A stretch of 64,000 bases of DNA from Phallusia mammillata (GCA_003260075.1 QLIY01000425.1:50207-114206); one strand, 5' to 3'; positions 1-11,152 are shown, numbered from the stretch's first letter. The notes: a model not told the origin generated them from the sequence alone. Translations and numbers: made by a program.

Positions 1-530
1 CGGTTTTTATGTTTTCGCGATAGAGGGGGAATTTTACAATTCGCTACAGCGAAGTCCGACGTGTCCCAAGATTCGGATTTGGGAAGCGTGAGATGTTTGC
101 TTGTTGAATTAATTGAGATGTGTACGCCGGTTTCTAGTTACTAGAGACACTTGTTGTGACTGTTGTTTTTGTAATGAGCAATACTGTGTCATATACTACA
201 GGTTTAGTTATTCGATTTTGATAAACTCTACATAATTGGTGGTAAAGCGCAGCTTTAATTCTTTTGCTATAATATATCTTTCTTTGCCAATAAGTAATAT
301 TTTGTTCTTGGTCTTAATTTGTTTGTTTTTTCACATCCGTATTCTTGGCAACTAATTGTTAAAACTTACGTCATCAGGTTTTGATAAAATAGAATCAATG
401 AACATAAATGTGTTATTTATAAATATTTGAAATTGACCTGATTCATAAAAATCAGCAATTTATCCATTTTAAAGAACTAGTCAAACAAAACAGCAACTGA
501 TTACTCAGAAGTTTGACTCAATCATTGAAC
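1..530. other. Upstream region of the ZnT7 gene
   Basis: No protein-coding exon recognised. The stretch is AT-rich and probably holds promoter and 5' UTR of the zinc transporter that starts at 531. No TATA box or other site could be assigned with confidence. Confidence 0.4.
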
Positions 531-1601
531 ATGCTTCCCATCAGCCAAAAAGACAGTGAATACAAACCTGAAATTCGGTTCTTTGCAAAAATTAAAGGAT
601 GGTTTAACACAATAATACATGATGAAAGTTCAAGGAATATTTTTGGGTTTCTTCTGCTAAATTTGTCATTTGCCTTTGTTGAACTGTTTTGGGGAATATG
701 GAGCAACAGTTTAGGTCTCATCTCCGATTCATTCCACATGTTTTTTGACTGCACTGCTTTGCTTGCTGGTCTAGCTGCATCAGTTGTTGCACGGTGGAAA
801 GCAAACGATAGGTTTTCTTATGGCTATGTTCGCGCTGAAGTACTAGCTGGCTTTGTCAATGCCTTATTTCTGTTGTTTATTGCATTTTTTATTTTGTCGG
901 AAGCCATCGAGAGATTGGTTGAACCTCCAGAAGTAAAACATGAACGCTTATTAATTGTTTCTGTCCTTGGATTTTTAGTCAACATGGTCGGTATATTTGC
1001 CTTTCACGGACACGGTCACCATGGACACTCACATGGACATGATCATGGTCATTCTCACGGACACAGCCATGGGCACTCACATGATCATGGTCACTCACAT
1101 GATCATGGACATTCACATGATCATGGACACGATCACGAACATACACCAGAATCATCACAGAGTCAGATTCTGCATAGCGTGTTTTTGCACATAATGGCCG
1201 ACACATTAGGCAGTGTTGGTGTAATTGTTTCAAGTTTGTTGATGCATTTCTTTGGCTGGATGATTGCCGACCCTATTTGCTCTCTAATGATTGGCCTTCT
1301 AATCGCTATCAGCGTAATTCCTTTGCTGCAGGACTCTGTTGGGATTTTAATGCAAAGGACGCCAAGGCACTTGGACTATAAGTTGCCTGGATGTCATCAG
1401 AAAGTCATGCAGCTCGAAGGTGTTTACAGAATCCATGAGCCTCACTTTTGGACATTGTGCTCTGACGTCTCCGTGGGAACAATTAAAATCCAGATAGCCC
1501 CGAACGCGAATCCAAGCTACATTCAAAGTCAAGTGCATAGTATTTATGCTCAAGTTGGAGTTAGGCAGTTGTACGTACAAATAGACTTTACTTCTTTATA
1601 A
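531..1601 (+). CDS. SLC30A7: Zinc transporter ZnT7 (SLC30A7-like), single exon
   Basis: Cation diffusion facilitator that moves Zn2+ from cytosol into the early secretory pathway (Golgi in vertebrates). The 356-aa product aligns from end to end with vertebrate ZnT7. It has the N-terminal MLPISQKDSEYKP, membrane segments holding the HMFFD and HILAD-type metal-site motifs (SDSFHMFFD; HIMADTLGS), a His-rich cytosolic loop at about residues 160-205 built from repeated HGHSHDHG units, and the C-terminal RQLYVQIDF. The ATG at 531 is chosen over a possible TTG at 513 because it matches the family N-terminus exactly. The gene has no intron, whereas every other gene in the window has several and vertebrate ZnT7 is multi-exonic. 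This suggests a retrocopy or complete intron loss. No frame breaks. Confidence 0.96.
   Translation: MLPISQKDSEYKPEIRFFAKIKGWFNTIIHDESSRNIFGFLLLNLSFAFVELFWGIWSNSLGLISDSFHMFFDCTALLAGLAASVVARWKANDRFSYGYVRAEVLAGFVNALFLLFIAFFILSEAIERLVEPPEVKHERLLIVSVLGFLVNMVGIFAFHGHGHHGHSHGHDHGHSHGHSHGHSHDHGHSHDHGHSHDHGHDHEHTPESSQSQILHSVFLHIMADTLGSVGVIVSSLLMHFFGWMIADPICSLMIGLLIAISVIPLLQDSVGILMQRTPRHLDYKLPGCHQKVMQLEGVYRIHEPHFWTLCSDVSVGTIKIQIAPNANPSYIQSQVHSIYAQVGVRQLYVQIDFTSL
1004..1146 (+). repeat. In-frame His-rich coding repeat in ZnT7
   Basis: Imperfect tandem repeat of CAY/GGN/GAY codons (core CATGGTCACTCACATGAT, 18 nt) encoding alternating His with Gly, Ser and Asp. It is the cytosolic histidine loop between TM4 and TM5 thought to bind or sense zinc in this family. 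Repeat number may vary between alleles. Confidence 0.8.
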
Positions 1602-2510
1602 TACACATCTGCTTACTATTTCAAAATATATATATGTTGACTTTTGCTGCTAAGTTCTTGTACATACTAAAACTAGAAAAATTATTGAAATCGGGAACAG
1701 TGTTCTCCATCTTAACTTATTACAACATTTCACAAAAATGTTGAAGTGCCATACATATTACAAATGCTAGCAAATATTTTAATTGCAAACTAAGCTGTTG
1801 TACTAAGTGCCAATTTCACCAATGTGTGGCCAAACCCTTTATTATGTTACCAATACCTAAATAGGGATAAGTTACATGGCTTTGCAGTTTTGGTTTTGGT
1901 GATGTTTTTGACAAAATTGTTGTCTGTGTTTTTTAACCACTCTACAAAATGAAACCAATAGTGCAATAACGTTGTTGCATTTATAACTTTAAATGTATAG
2001 TGCACCAAGCAAAGTGTATGAGTTTGCAGCAACACCTAATTTATTTTGTTGACAAGAAACATTTTACTTGTCTCTTAATCTTTGTGCCTTTTTACAATTG
2101 TAGCTTTCACAGTCAAACTTAAAATGTAGGGACTGGATTTCAACTACTTAAATGCATCTTTGATGTTTAAAAAATGCAGTTTGTAATAAACTAGTTAACA
2201 TCGTATAACAAAAACTATGAAGCATTTTTTTCCTACTACTGAATGAGATTGAACTGTTTACAAATTTGCTCACCTTCCCTTTAATCACTGGTAATTAATT
2301 AATTAAGTAGCTACTTGGTATTAATATGCAGTACATACCTTTTAAATATAAACACTGTACAAAAAGTAAATGATAAAAATTGACTTGTTGCATTATATAT
2401 TTGTTGTTTTGGCTTAAGCAAGTGTTTTTATGCATTCGAACAAAACTTTTCAACACTAATTAGTTCAAGAAGAACTTTGTAGTGTTTAGTGCAATTCATA
2501 TGGTCTAAAG
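1602..2510 (+). other. ZnT7 3' UTR and intergenic
   Basis: No coding exon seen. A candidate polyadenylation hexamer AATAAA lies at 2185-2190, about 585 nt after the ZnT7 stop. The remainder is AT-rich and featureless up to the MITE at 2511. Confidence 0.5.
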
Positions 2511-2840
2511 CAGGGGTGGGCAACCTTTGTTACTGGAGGGCCAATTATAAATGTCAAAATTGGAACGCGGGCCGCACATGTGCATGAAACAAAGTGATTT
2601 TGCNACATGTGCATAACACAAAGTGATTTTGCTTTGTTTCTTACCAAATATGCTTAACTACAAGTTTAATTCGTATTAGATTCTAGCCACATTTTGCCAG
2701 ATCGCAGAAAACTAGCATCAGGCGCATTAATCAGCTCCAAAATATGTAATAATTGGACTCGTTTGCCAGTACTCTTGAAATCCTAACGTCTCTGCGGGCC
2801 TCACAACCTTTAATGAAGGGCCGCAGGTTGCCCACCCCTG
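2511..2840. mobile_element. hAT-like MITE, family A (CAGGGGTGGGCAACC)
   Basis: 330 bp with terminal inverted repeats CAGGGGTGGGCAACCT / AGGTTGCCCACCCCTG, flanked by a perfect 8-bp target duplication gtctaaag (2503-2510 and 2841-2848). No transposase. A sister copy is at 27200-27499. An N at 2604 sits between two near-copies of an acatgtgca...aaagtgattttgc segment, so part of the interior may be artificially doubled. Confidence 0.92.
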
Positions 2841-3059
2841 GTCTAAAGCTTTAAAAGTGAAAAGTATTTTAATCTCGCTTGCTGTTAATGATGCTTTCTG
2901 CAAAATATTTTGAGCCCAACATTGTACTACGATAGTGTGGTTGAGTTTTACTGTGTGAGTGTTTTTCCCTTTGTACGATGCCTAATCAATTTCTATTGTG
3001 TTTCTGATTGGTGGTTTTATTGTATATTGACACTGGTGTTCGTTAGCTTTTCAAACAGG

Positions 3060-6000
3060 ATGGCAGAAGTAGATAGTGTAGCTGAGAAACTGAATGACAC
3101 TGTTGTTATTGAAAACGGCAAAGATGATTACTGGGGTTTCTCACTTTTCGATGCTTACAAAATGGCAATCAAGTTTTACAGAGGTTTGTATGCATTTCAT
3201 GTTTTATTGAATCGACTAGCAAGTTAGGAAATGTTTGTATCCAAAGCAAACAAAGTTAGGCAAAATCTTTGTTCGTTTCAGTGTAACTGTAACTGGGCTT
3301 TGGTTTGTGTGCTACAAATTTGCTTTTTTTTTCTTTACATTTTACAAAAAGTATGTCTTGTGTCACAATTAAAAGACTGTCATAAACTCGTAAGTGTTAA
3401 ATTTTGCACCTCATTCATAAGGACATTGAATATTAGACAGTTAAATTTTGACAAAAAAATAACTTCACAAACCCAAGACTTTGCAAACCAGGCTACTAGC
3501 TTATAATTGCTAGCAAACATAGTCATCACGAAATTCGATTAATTAGGCCTAAAAAGTCAATTTTTGTCATAGATAACGAAGGCAAGAGGACATTTGAAAT
3601 GGAATATGACGACAAAGTTCAGCTGATGTCGCTTACTAAGCAAGTTTCCCACGGCCCTCTCAATCAACAAAACACTCTTCCCGATATCGGCTACCTTGAC
3701 ATGTTCGGCCATGACAGAAGGTAGGACATGAATATTATGATGCAAAAACAATTTGCAAGGCACATTAAATTTCGCAAATTGCACAAAGTTTATTAAGTAA
3801 ACTGAACGTTAATGTAAAATTGAAACAAAACAATGATTTTAACTTGAAAATGAAGCAAATTGCATCAAATGGCATAAAGGCCTGAAAAAAGAAAGATTTT
3901 AGGGAATTTGAATATTGCAGTTTCAATTAAATGCTGTGAACAAATGTAAGGCAGATATTTTTGTCCAGTTGTGATATTCAAGTGTTTTAAAAATACTGAT
4001 TTTCGCTTATTCTGTAACAGAATGCAAATAAGGTTATACGTCCGGTTCACTCACATGTTGCAACATTTCTCTCAACAGAAAAGCGTGGGGATTATTGGGT
4101 GACATGTCGTCTAATGACGCAAGGAGAAAATTTATTGAGACGATTGACCACAAAGTTCCTGTTTTCGGTCCATTCATGATCGCTCATCAAAAAGAAAAAG
4201 AAGAGAAGGAAAGACAAAGGTAAAGTTCAGTTCTGGTTTTGTATTTTGACATAAAAAATTCATTTTACACCAAGTCAACTTTATTGTAATGCAAGTTGCC
4301 ACCTTGACAAAATCGCCCCCCCCCCGAATATATAAAATGGAAGTATATCAGAAAGCCACTCTTCTAGTTGTAATGCAAGTTGCCACCTTGACAAAATCAG
4401 TCATTCATGAAACTCATTCATGCATAAAAAACAACTGTTAAGTTCAGTTGGGGGGATTTTAAACTCTTTTCATTTTGCTTGTGTCAAAAAACTGGTCATA
4501 AAAATAAAAATTACATTCTAATGGAGTTACTGCATTCTCAATTAAGCAACTGTGTTTGTATTTTGTTGTGACAAGTTTATACACCATGTACAAATTGATT
4601 TGTGTATTGTAAAATAACCCCCCCCCCCCATTTTTCAATTGAATATAATTTAAGTTTAAGTATGCGATTCAGCGTAACTGACATGCTGCAGACAGTTTAG
4701 GCCAGGGGTGGGATTCAAATTCTTCGCAGCCGGTTCTATCACAAAAGTCATATTTTTCAGCCGGTTCTGTTACAAAAAGTCCATTGACAGTAACCAGTAA
4801 TGCTAACCGGTTCGCTGATCTCATAAAATTTCGTGAGACGGTTCTATAGAATCGGTGCGAACTGGCTGAATCCGGCCACTGTTTTAGACGTATAAGTTCT
4901 CATCAGTGCAGCTGGTGGTGAATGGTTGGCCGTATGAGCTTGTGTATCCCCTTGCAATTAACTAAACTGGATTTACAAACATTCACAGAATCAGGGAAGA
5001 GGAGGAAAGGAAGAGATTGGAAGAAGAGAAAAGATTACGAGAGGAAGAGGAAAGAAGAAAACAAGAAGAGCTGGAAGAAAAACAAAAAGCTGAGGAGAAG
5101 ATTAAAAACGAACAAGAAACACAAAAGTAAGATTGTGAATATGACACAATTTTGGTGATAACATTTTTTGATTGTTTCCAACTTAACTAAACAGAACCTG
5201 CTTATTATTTTGTAGAAATATAACCAACCGTATTTCTTTTTGTGAAGTAATGTTATTGTATATGTCAGAATATGTCTAGCGTGAAACAAAATTGCCAATA
5301 ATGTTGAATAAAACAGAGACATTTTATTACTCAGATGTTTTAACAAAAAACAATTGCTGTCATCACTAAAATAGTGTGCAAGCAAAATCAGGTTCATTGC
5401 AATGAAATGTCAATGTTTTATTCTAAATTTTTGTTTTTCAGTTATAAAACTACCCTTTAAGTTAATGTGTACCTAAGAATAAGTTTTTTTTAATCATGAA
5501 TTTGGTAGTCAATATTTTACCAACATGTGTGCATATTATTACAGGCAACAGATCATGGCAGCTTTAAATGCTCAAACCCACGCTCAGTTCCAACAATACG
5601 CTGCACAACAATATCCCGGCAATGCTGATCAGGTGAGAATGGGGGCATTTGTCATCAAAATTTGTATTTTTAATCATGATTGTACACCAAAAATACAAAA
5701 TGTGCTGTCATCAAATGAGCTTACCAGCAAGTTAGAGTTTGTCACACCACATAAAAAGCCAATGATTCACTTGTTTCAAGTGATTAAGCACTCACAATAT
5801 TCAAACACATTTCACTTTTTTATTAGCATGTTTATTCGCACTAAAACAAATACTTGCCAAATTGATCACATTCTTAGGCAGTTTTCTTGTATTTGTGTTG
5901 ACCTTTTTATATACTAAGCATGACTTCTTACTGTTACACACTAAAACTTTTTTGCAAAAAATGCAGTGAATAAAAACATGAGCTTATCAGAAAGTATTAT

Positions 6001-9000
6001 TGTGACATTGTGCAACTCTAACTGCAACACAATAATAGCAAGTAGTATAAAATTATTTCCCTAACTCCTAGGTGATCTCTATTTTATAATTGTCTCTTTT
6101 GCAGCAAGCTGTTCTCATCAAGCATCTGCAGGAACAACATTATCAACAATATATGAAAGTGTATCTTCAACAACAACAACAACAACAGCAACAACAGAAA
6201 GAGACAACAACCTTCAACAGTGTTGGGACCAATGCACCAATGACTGCAGTTATTCCTAAATCAGAGCAATCTGACGACACTGAAACTGAAGATGATGCCT
6301 CAGAAGGTAGAAGCTAATATATATATATGCTGTGTTGTGTATGCCCCCCCCCCTTTTGCAAAAAATGCAGTGAATAAAAACATGAGCTTATCAGAAAGTA
6401 TAATTGTGACATTGTGCATCTCTAACTGCAACACAATAATAGCAAGTAGGATAAAATTATTTCCCTAACTCCTAGGTGATCTCTATTTTATGATTGTCTC
6501 TTTTGCAGCAAGCTGTTCTCATCAAGCATCTGCAGGAACAACATTATCAACAATATATGAAAGTGTATCTTCAACAACAACAGCAACAACAGCAGCAACA
6601 GAAAGAGACAACAACCTTCAACAGTGTTGGAACCAATGCACCAATGACTGCAGTTATTCCTAAATCCGAGCAATCTGACGACACTGAAACTGAAGATGAT
6701 GCTTCAGAAGGTAGAAGCTAATATGTTGTGTTGTATATACCTTACCTCTTTCTGTCTCAGTGATTTAAACTACTAACCAAACAACTAGCATAATTTTGAA
6801 GCACTGTCAAGATCTCTGGTTTATCTAAAGCAGTGGTTCTCAACCTTATACTGATCACGTACCACCTGAGCCTATTTTTCGACTGGTCTAGCATGTTTTA
6901 GAAAGTCGTAAGGTTTGCGATATCAGAGGAATGTCCAAAATCGGAGTTTTGCCCAAAACCAGTGTCTGTGAGCTTAAGTTAATTGTGAAGTTACTTGTGT
7001 ATGACAAAAAGCTACTCGCTTGCCACCACAAATGCTCAGATGGTATGCATACCACAGGTTGAGAACCACTGATCTAAAGGCGTGAAACATTTTCTTCTGG
7101 TGTTAAAATTATTTCTGTCATGCAACACGTAACATCTTTAACACTGTGTTCACCCACAACCCTATAGTAAGACTAATGATCTGTAACATTATTACCACTC
7201 ACACTAGTTAGCTGAACAATGTTCATAGCCCTGGGTCTGCCGAGTCAAAGGGTTATTGCAAATCGCAACTTCCTATAAAGTTAAAACACATTTTTTCATG
7301 TTTTTAATTATTGTTTTTTGTTTCCTCAAATTGCTATTCTGATCCCAAAAAAGAATGAGAAGCCTTAAGACAGGGTTATCTGTTACCCACCTATTTTTGG
7401 GATGCATGGATTGAATTTTAAAAGCCAATGTTTAAATTCTATTCTTGTTTGATTATTTACTCACATTATATTAATCTTTGCACATTATTGTTTTGTTGCA
7501 GCATCTGTTGTCCGCATCGCTGAGCCATCCATGTGGACTCGGCCTCAACTTGATGAGTTTAAGCAACAAATAAAACGCGACCCTGAGTCTGTGTTGTCTG
7601 TGGGAAGAGGAGAGGTCGTCACTGTGAGAGTTCCAACTCACGAAGAAGGTCAGTTTGTGTGAGGAGTGTGAGCTCTGACTTGTTGATGTAGGCCAAAAAT
7701 ACAGCTTTCTTGCATTTCGGGTATTTTAGCAAACACAAACTATGCTGATGTAGTACAAGAAACATTTTACAATAAAACACGCTCCACCCGTTAACCTTGA
7801 AGCCTTTGCAATTTAGTCTGTCCTACAAGGACATTTAAAATCTTTAAATGATCTCCTTTTTGTACTTTTTACTCATTCCATTTAATTATTAGGCATATCA
7901 AAATTATAAAATGTCAGTCAACTGAATAACAGCTTTGTGATGCTATAGACATTTACTAATATTTGACAACATTGTGTCCTCTTTTGGGGGCATGAAAATA
8001 TGACAGTTCTTTGTTATTACACCAACAAAGGAATACAATTGTGACAGTTTGCCTAAAACTGGAATAAGCAATCACTATTGGTGACACTAACTTTGTTGGA
8101 CACTGTTTTTCCATACAATGTGGTTCCCCACAACAACGTATGATGGTATAAAGCAGTAATCCTCTAACTGTGTGCTGTGAAAGTTTCACTATTTATGGGC
8201 CCCCTTCCCTGAAGGGGACACATATTGTTTTTGTCTATATTTTTTTTTCTTTTTTTCTTTCTAACGCGCATTTGTTCCCACGTTTTGGTCAAGAAAGAAT
8301 GGTTCAAACTTTTTCAAATTTACACACATTATAGATATTGGTCTAAAGATGGTCCATGTGAATTTTGACCCCGTTTGATCNTTTTGGGTTGTGGCGCCTT
8401 GCGACTTCACGCAAAATAAACTGTTGTTCGCCAACCTCTTGCACTATACCACATATCCAACATATGTTATCATATATAACCCTTGTGTCAACCATCCAGG
8501 CGCTTACGTGTTCTGGGAGTTTGCAACCGATTCTTACGACCTTGGATTCGGAGTTTACTTTGAATGGACGAATTCCACCGGAGAAAACCAAGTATCTGTC
8601 GAAGTAGGGGAAAGTACCGATGACGAAACAGACGAAGGTATGTTACGTCACAATAGTATTACAAGATAATGAAGTCATCAACACAAGATGTGAAAAGCAT
8701 CAGTGATAGAAAAAAAACTTTTGGCAACGAAGTGGTTTTACTGCAAGCTGTTCAAGCATTACAAAAACTATTTACCTGCCATTGTCAATAACAAAAGTAA
8801 ATGTACCCAGTGGTGGGATTCAATCGGTTCGCAGTTCGCACCGGTTCTACAGAACCGTCTCACGAAATTCTATGGGATCAGCGAACCGGTTATCATTACT
8901 GGTTACCGTCAATGGACTTTTTGTAGCAGAACCAGCTGAAAAATATGACTTTTGTGATAGGACCGCCTGACAAGAAATTTGAATCCCACCACTGAATGTA

Positions 9001-10583
9001 CCTATGTACTGGTGACAAATTAATTTTTGCAGCATACTCACAAATGTATTTCACTGTCAATCGTGTCACCCATATTTAACATTTTACCATGTTTCTGACA
9101 TCCCCCCCCCCGTAGTATATATAAACTGGCAATATATCCGAAAACCACTATTCTAGTTTAAAGTTTCGATATTCTCTAATGTATAAAAACTTAATAATGA
9201 AATGCAAACTGCACAAAATCGTTTAAAATCTCGTTTTTTCTTGTTTGACATAAGTAACCTTATCCATTACAATAAAGTTGTAAATTAACTTTCTTTACCA
9301 AACTTTTTTGTAGTTGGCCTGCAAAGTTCGCCACAGAAAATTTGGTTTGGAAATGTGCCGTTTCTGCAAAACTTTGAAACCCACTGGTGTATTGAATGGC
9401 TTCTACTTAGATCCCTTATAAACCCAGTTTCAAATAATGCATTGTGTTTGTGCGACCCCGTAACAAATCCTTCATAAACCGTTGTTCACCCACTCCCATG
9501 CAATATTCAACATATTCACTGAGTTATTTTATAAATCCCCATAACTCAGTGGGGTCCTAATGCGGCCCCTGGTGGCAGTTCACGTTGCCTGTGGTTGTTG
9601 TTTTTAAATTGTGTTGCGTATATGGCCGCCATAGTTTTGATCAAGTTTTTGGGTTGTGGCGCCTTGCGACTTCACGCAAAATAAACTGTTGTTCGCCAAC
9701 CTCTTGCACTATACCACATATCCAACATATGTTATCATATATAACCCTTGTGTCAACCATCCAGGCGCTTACGTGTTCTGGGAGTTTGCAACCGATTCTT
9801 ACGACCTTGGATTCGGAGTTTACTTTGAATGGACGAATTCCACCGGAGAAAACCAAGTATCTGTCGAAGTAGGGGAAAGTACCGATGACGAAACAGACGA
9901 AGGTATGTTACGTCACAATAGTATTACAAGATAATGAAGTCATCAACACAAGATGTGAAAAGCATCAGTGATAGAAAAAAAAACTTTTGGCAACGAAGTG
10001 TTTTTACTACAAGCCGTTTAAGCATTACAAACACTATTTACCTGCCATTGTCAATAACAAAAGTAAATGTACCCAGTGGTGGGATTCAATCGGTTCGCAG
10101 TTCGCACCGGTTCTACAGAACCGTCTCACGAAATTCTATGGGATCAGCGAACCGGTTATCATTACTGGTTACCGTCAATGGACTTTTTGTAGCAGAACCA
10201 GCTGAAAAATATGACTTTTGTGATAGGACCGCCTGACAAGAAATTTGAATCCCACCACTGAATGTACCTATGTACTGGTTACAATTTAATTTTTGCAGCA
10301 TACTCACAAATATATTCTCAGTCAATCGTGTCACCCATATTTAACATTTTACCATGTTTCTGACGTAACAGAAGGTGGTGACTTGGAGCGCGGTTCTGGC
10401 AACGAACCAAACCGGCCTCCGATCGACGAAGTGGTTCCGGTGTATAGACGCGACTGCCACCTAGAGGTCAACGCTGGCTCCCACCGTTACCCGGGCAGAG
10501 GCGTTTACCTTCTCAAATTCGACAACAGCTATTCCCTCTGGCGTTCCAAGACCCTCTACTACCGCGTCTACTACACGAGATGA
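3060..10583 (+). CDS. ACBD3: ACBD3/GCP60 Golgi adaptor, 9 exons
   Basis: Golgi scaffold that binds giantin, PI4KB and other partners through its C-terminal GOLD domain. Exons: 3060-3183, 3573-3720, 4079-4219, 4989-5126, 5545-5632, 6105-6306 (second copy 6509-6710), 7502-7648, 9765-9902 (second copy 8500-8637), 10372-10583. All junctions are GT-AG and phases agree, giving 445 aa (human 528; the shortfall is the long low-complexity N-terminus). Visible domains: acyl-CoA-binding fold at about 26-115 ([17 protein letters not shown]), a Glu/Arg-rich charged coiled coil, the conserved [11 protein letters not shown] and [13 protein letters not shown] segment, a polyGln stretch, then the GOLD domain from [11 protein letters not shown] to the C-terminal [16 protein letters not shown]. 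The ATG follows an acceptor-like ttttcaaacag by one base, so a 5' UTR intron or spliced-leader addition is possible. Exons 6 and 8 each occur twice in the assembly; using both copies would shift frame for exon 6 (202 nt). Confidence 0.95.
4284..4398. repeat. 31-bp direct repeat around a C10 run
   Basis: The segment ttgtaatgcaagttgccacc and the 11 bases after it occur at 4284-4314 and again at 4368-4398, with CCCCCCCCCC at 4316-4325 directly after the first copy. Lies in ACBD3 intron 3. Confidence 0.85.
4618..4629. repeat. C12 homopolymer
   Basis: Run of 12 C in ACBD3 intron 3. No flanking duplication seen, unlike most such runs in the window. Confidence 0.8.
4703..4881. mobile_element. hAT-like MITE, family B (CAG-GGTGGGATTCAA)
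   Basis: 179 bp, ends CAGGGGTGGGATTCAAA and GAATCCGGCCACTG, imperfect 8-bp target duplication gtttaggc / ttttagac. The body carries the diagnostic blocks gctaaccggttcgctgat and ccggttctgttacaaaaag. It is inserted into a repeat related to the hammerhead-bearing element near 26.97 kb. Confidence 0.8.
5945..6725. repeat. Tandem copy pair containing ACBD3 exon 6, joined by C10
   Basis: Copy 1 (about 5945-6340) and copy 2 (about 6354-6725) are nearly identical and meet at CCCCCCCCCC (6344-6353). Each contains a full 202-nt exon 6 with good splice sites. The exon copies differ only at synonymous positions and encode the same peptide. Confidence 0.9.
6831..7071. mobile_element. hAT-like MITE, family C (CAGTGGTTCTCAACC)
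   Basis: 241 bp with inverted ends CAGTGGTTCTCAACCT / AGGTTGAGAACCACTG and a perfect 8-bp target duplication atctaaag (6823-6830, 7072-7079). Intron 6 of ACBD3. Confidence 0.92.
8197..8222. repeat. GGGxCCCCTTCCCTGAAGGGG hairpin repeat, copy 1
   Basis: Perfect stem-loop (CCCCTTC-CCT-GAAGGGG) followed by ACACATATTG and a T-rich tract. Further copies at 60846, 62147 and 63666 share the same left flank (ttatggg). Marks one end of an unidentified dispersed repeat. Confidence 0.75.
8808..8994. mobile_element. hAT-like MITE, family B, perfect target duplication
   Basis: 187 bp, ends CAGTGGTGGGATTCAA / TTGAATCCCACCACTG, flanked on both sides by aatgtacc. Inside ACBD3 intron 8. Confidence 0.92.
10074..10260. 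mobile_element. Second copy of the same family B MITE insertion
   Basis: Same element, same target duplication aatgtacc and same surroundings as 8808-8994. It was duplicated together with its flanks, so it does not represent an independent insertion. Confidence 0.92.
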
Positions 10584-10709
10584 TGATGTAACAATCTTCT
10601 CTGTGTGACGTCATCAATGCATGACGCGCGATGAATGCAGTGACGTCGTTTGTTGTCAATTATTTAGTGTCCCACACTATATTATAACTTCGAATGCTTG
10701 TGTTCACGT

Positions 10710-10965
10710 TTGGTAAATCGGTCGACTTGAAGTTACTGATTGAAACCAAACGTTGTGCGTTCGGATCCCAACTCGGAAGCAATTTTTCTATGTTTTGTTC
10801 GGTTTCATCGACTAGATTTCCATTTTGTAGTTTATTCCCCCCCCCCTTGGTAAATCGGTCGACTTGAAGTTACTGATTGAAACCAAACGTTGTGGGTTCG
10901 AATCCCACCTCGGAAGCAATTTTTCTATGTTTTGTCCGGTTTCATCGACTAGATTTCCATTTTGT
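10710..10965. repeat. Copy pair of a tRNA-like SINE, joined by C10
   Basis: Copies at 10710-10829 and 10847-10965, separated by CCCCCCCCCC (10837-10846). The second has intact polymerase III promoter boxes: box A TGGTAAATCGG and box B GGTTCGAATCC, about 50 nt apart, in the T-arm GTGGGTTCGAATCCCAC. The acceptor stem cannot be closed, so it is a tRNA-derived repeat or tRNA pseudogene, not a working tRNA. The first copy has a damaged box B. Confidence 0.6.
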
Positions 10966-11029
10966 CAGAAGTTTACTACAGCTTTGGAACACTATATACG
11001 GATCTGTTCATAAGTTTAATGGTGAATAT

Positions 11030-11152
11030 AACGGCCCAAATAGAAGTAAAAAGCGACATGCTTTATTATTCAAACGTTTCGGCAAATCACTGATGATGGC
11101 ATGAGCATTTGCCGATAAAGCATGTCACTTTTTACGTGTATTTGGGCCGTTA
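11030..11152. repeat. Foldback repeat with CTGATGA core
   Basis: Inverted arms beginning AACGGCCCAAATA and ending TATTTGGGCCGTT can pair over some 40 bp around a centre that contains CTGATGATGGCATGAGCATT. Related copies lie at 12757-12866, 19767-19868, 59326-59441 and, in part, about 47570-47650. Confidence 0.8.

Larger units (their letters stand above)
8376..10363. repeat. Large copy pair containing ACBD3 exon 8
   Basis: About 8376-9101 and 9636-10363 are near-identical, including exon 8, a family B MITE and its 8-bp target duplication. Copy 1 begins at a single N (8381) and ends at a C10 run (9102-9111). Copy 2 runs uninterrupted into the final exon, so copy 2 is the one linked to the functional gene. 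About 530 bp of unrelated sequence lies between. Confidence 0.9.

Noticed and set aside
513-530. TTG start extending ZnT7 by six residues
   Set aside because: The ATG at 531 reproduces the family N-terminus, and TTG starts are not expected here.
1004-1146. CRISPR-like direct repeats
   Set aside because: These are in-frame histidine codon repeats inside ZnT7 in a eukaryotic genome. No spacers.
10847-10920. Functional tRNA gene
   Set aside because: Boxes A and B are present but the acceptor stem cannot pair and the anticodon arm is poor, so I call it a tRNA-derived repeat.
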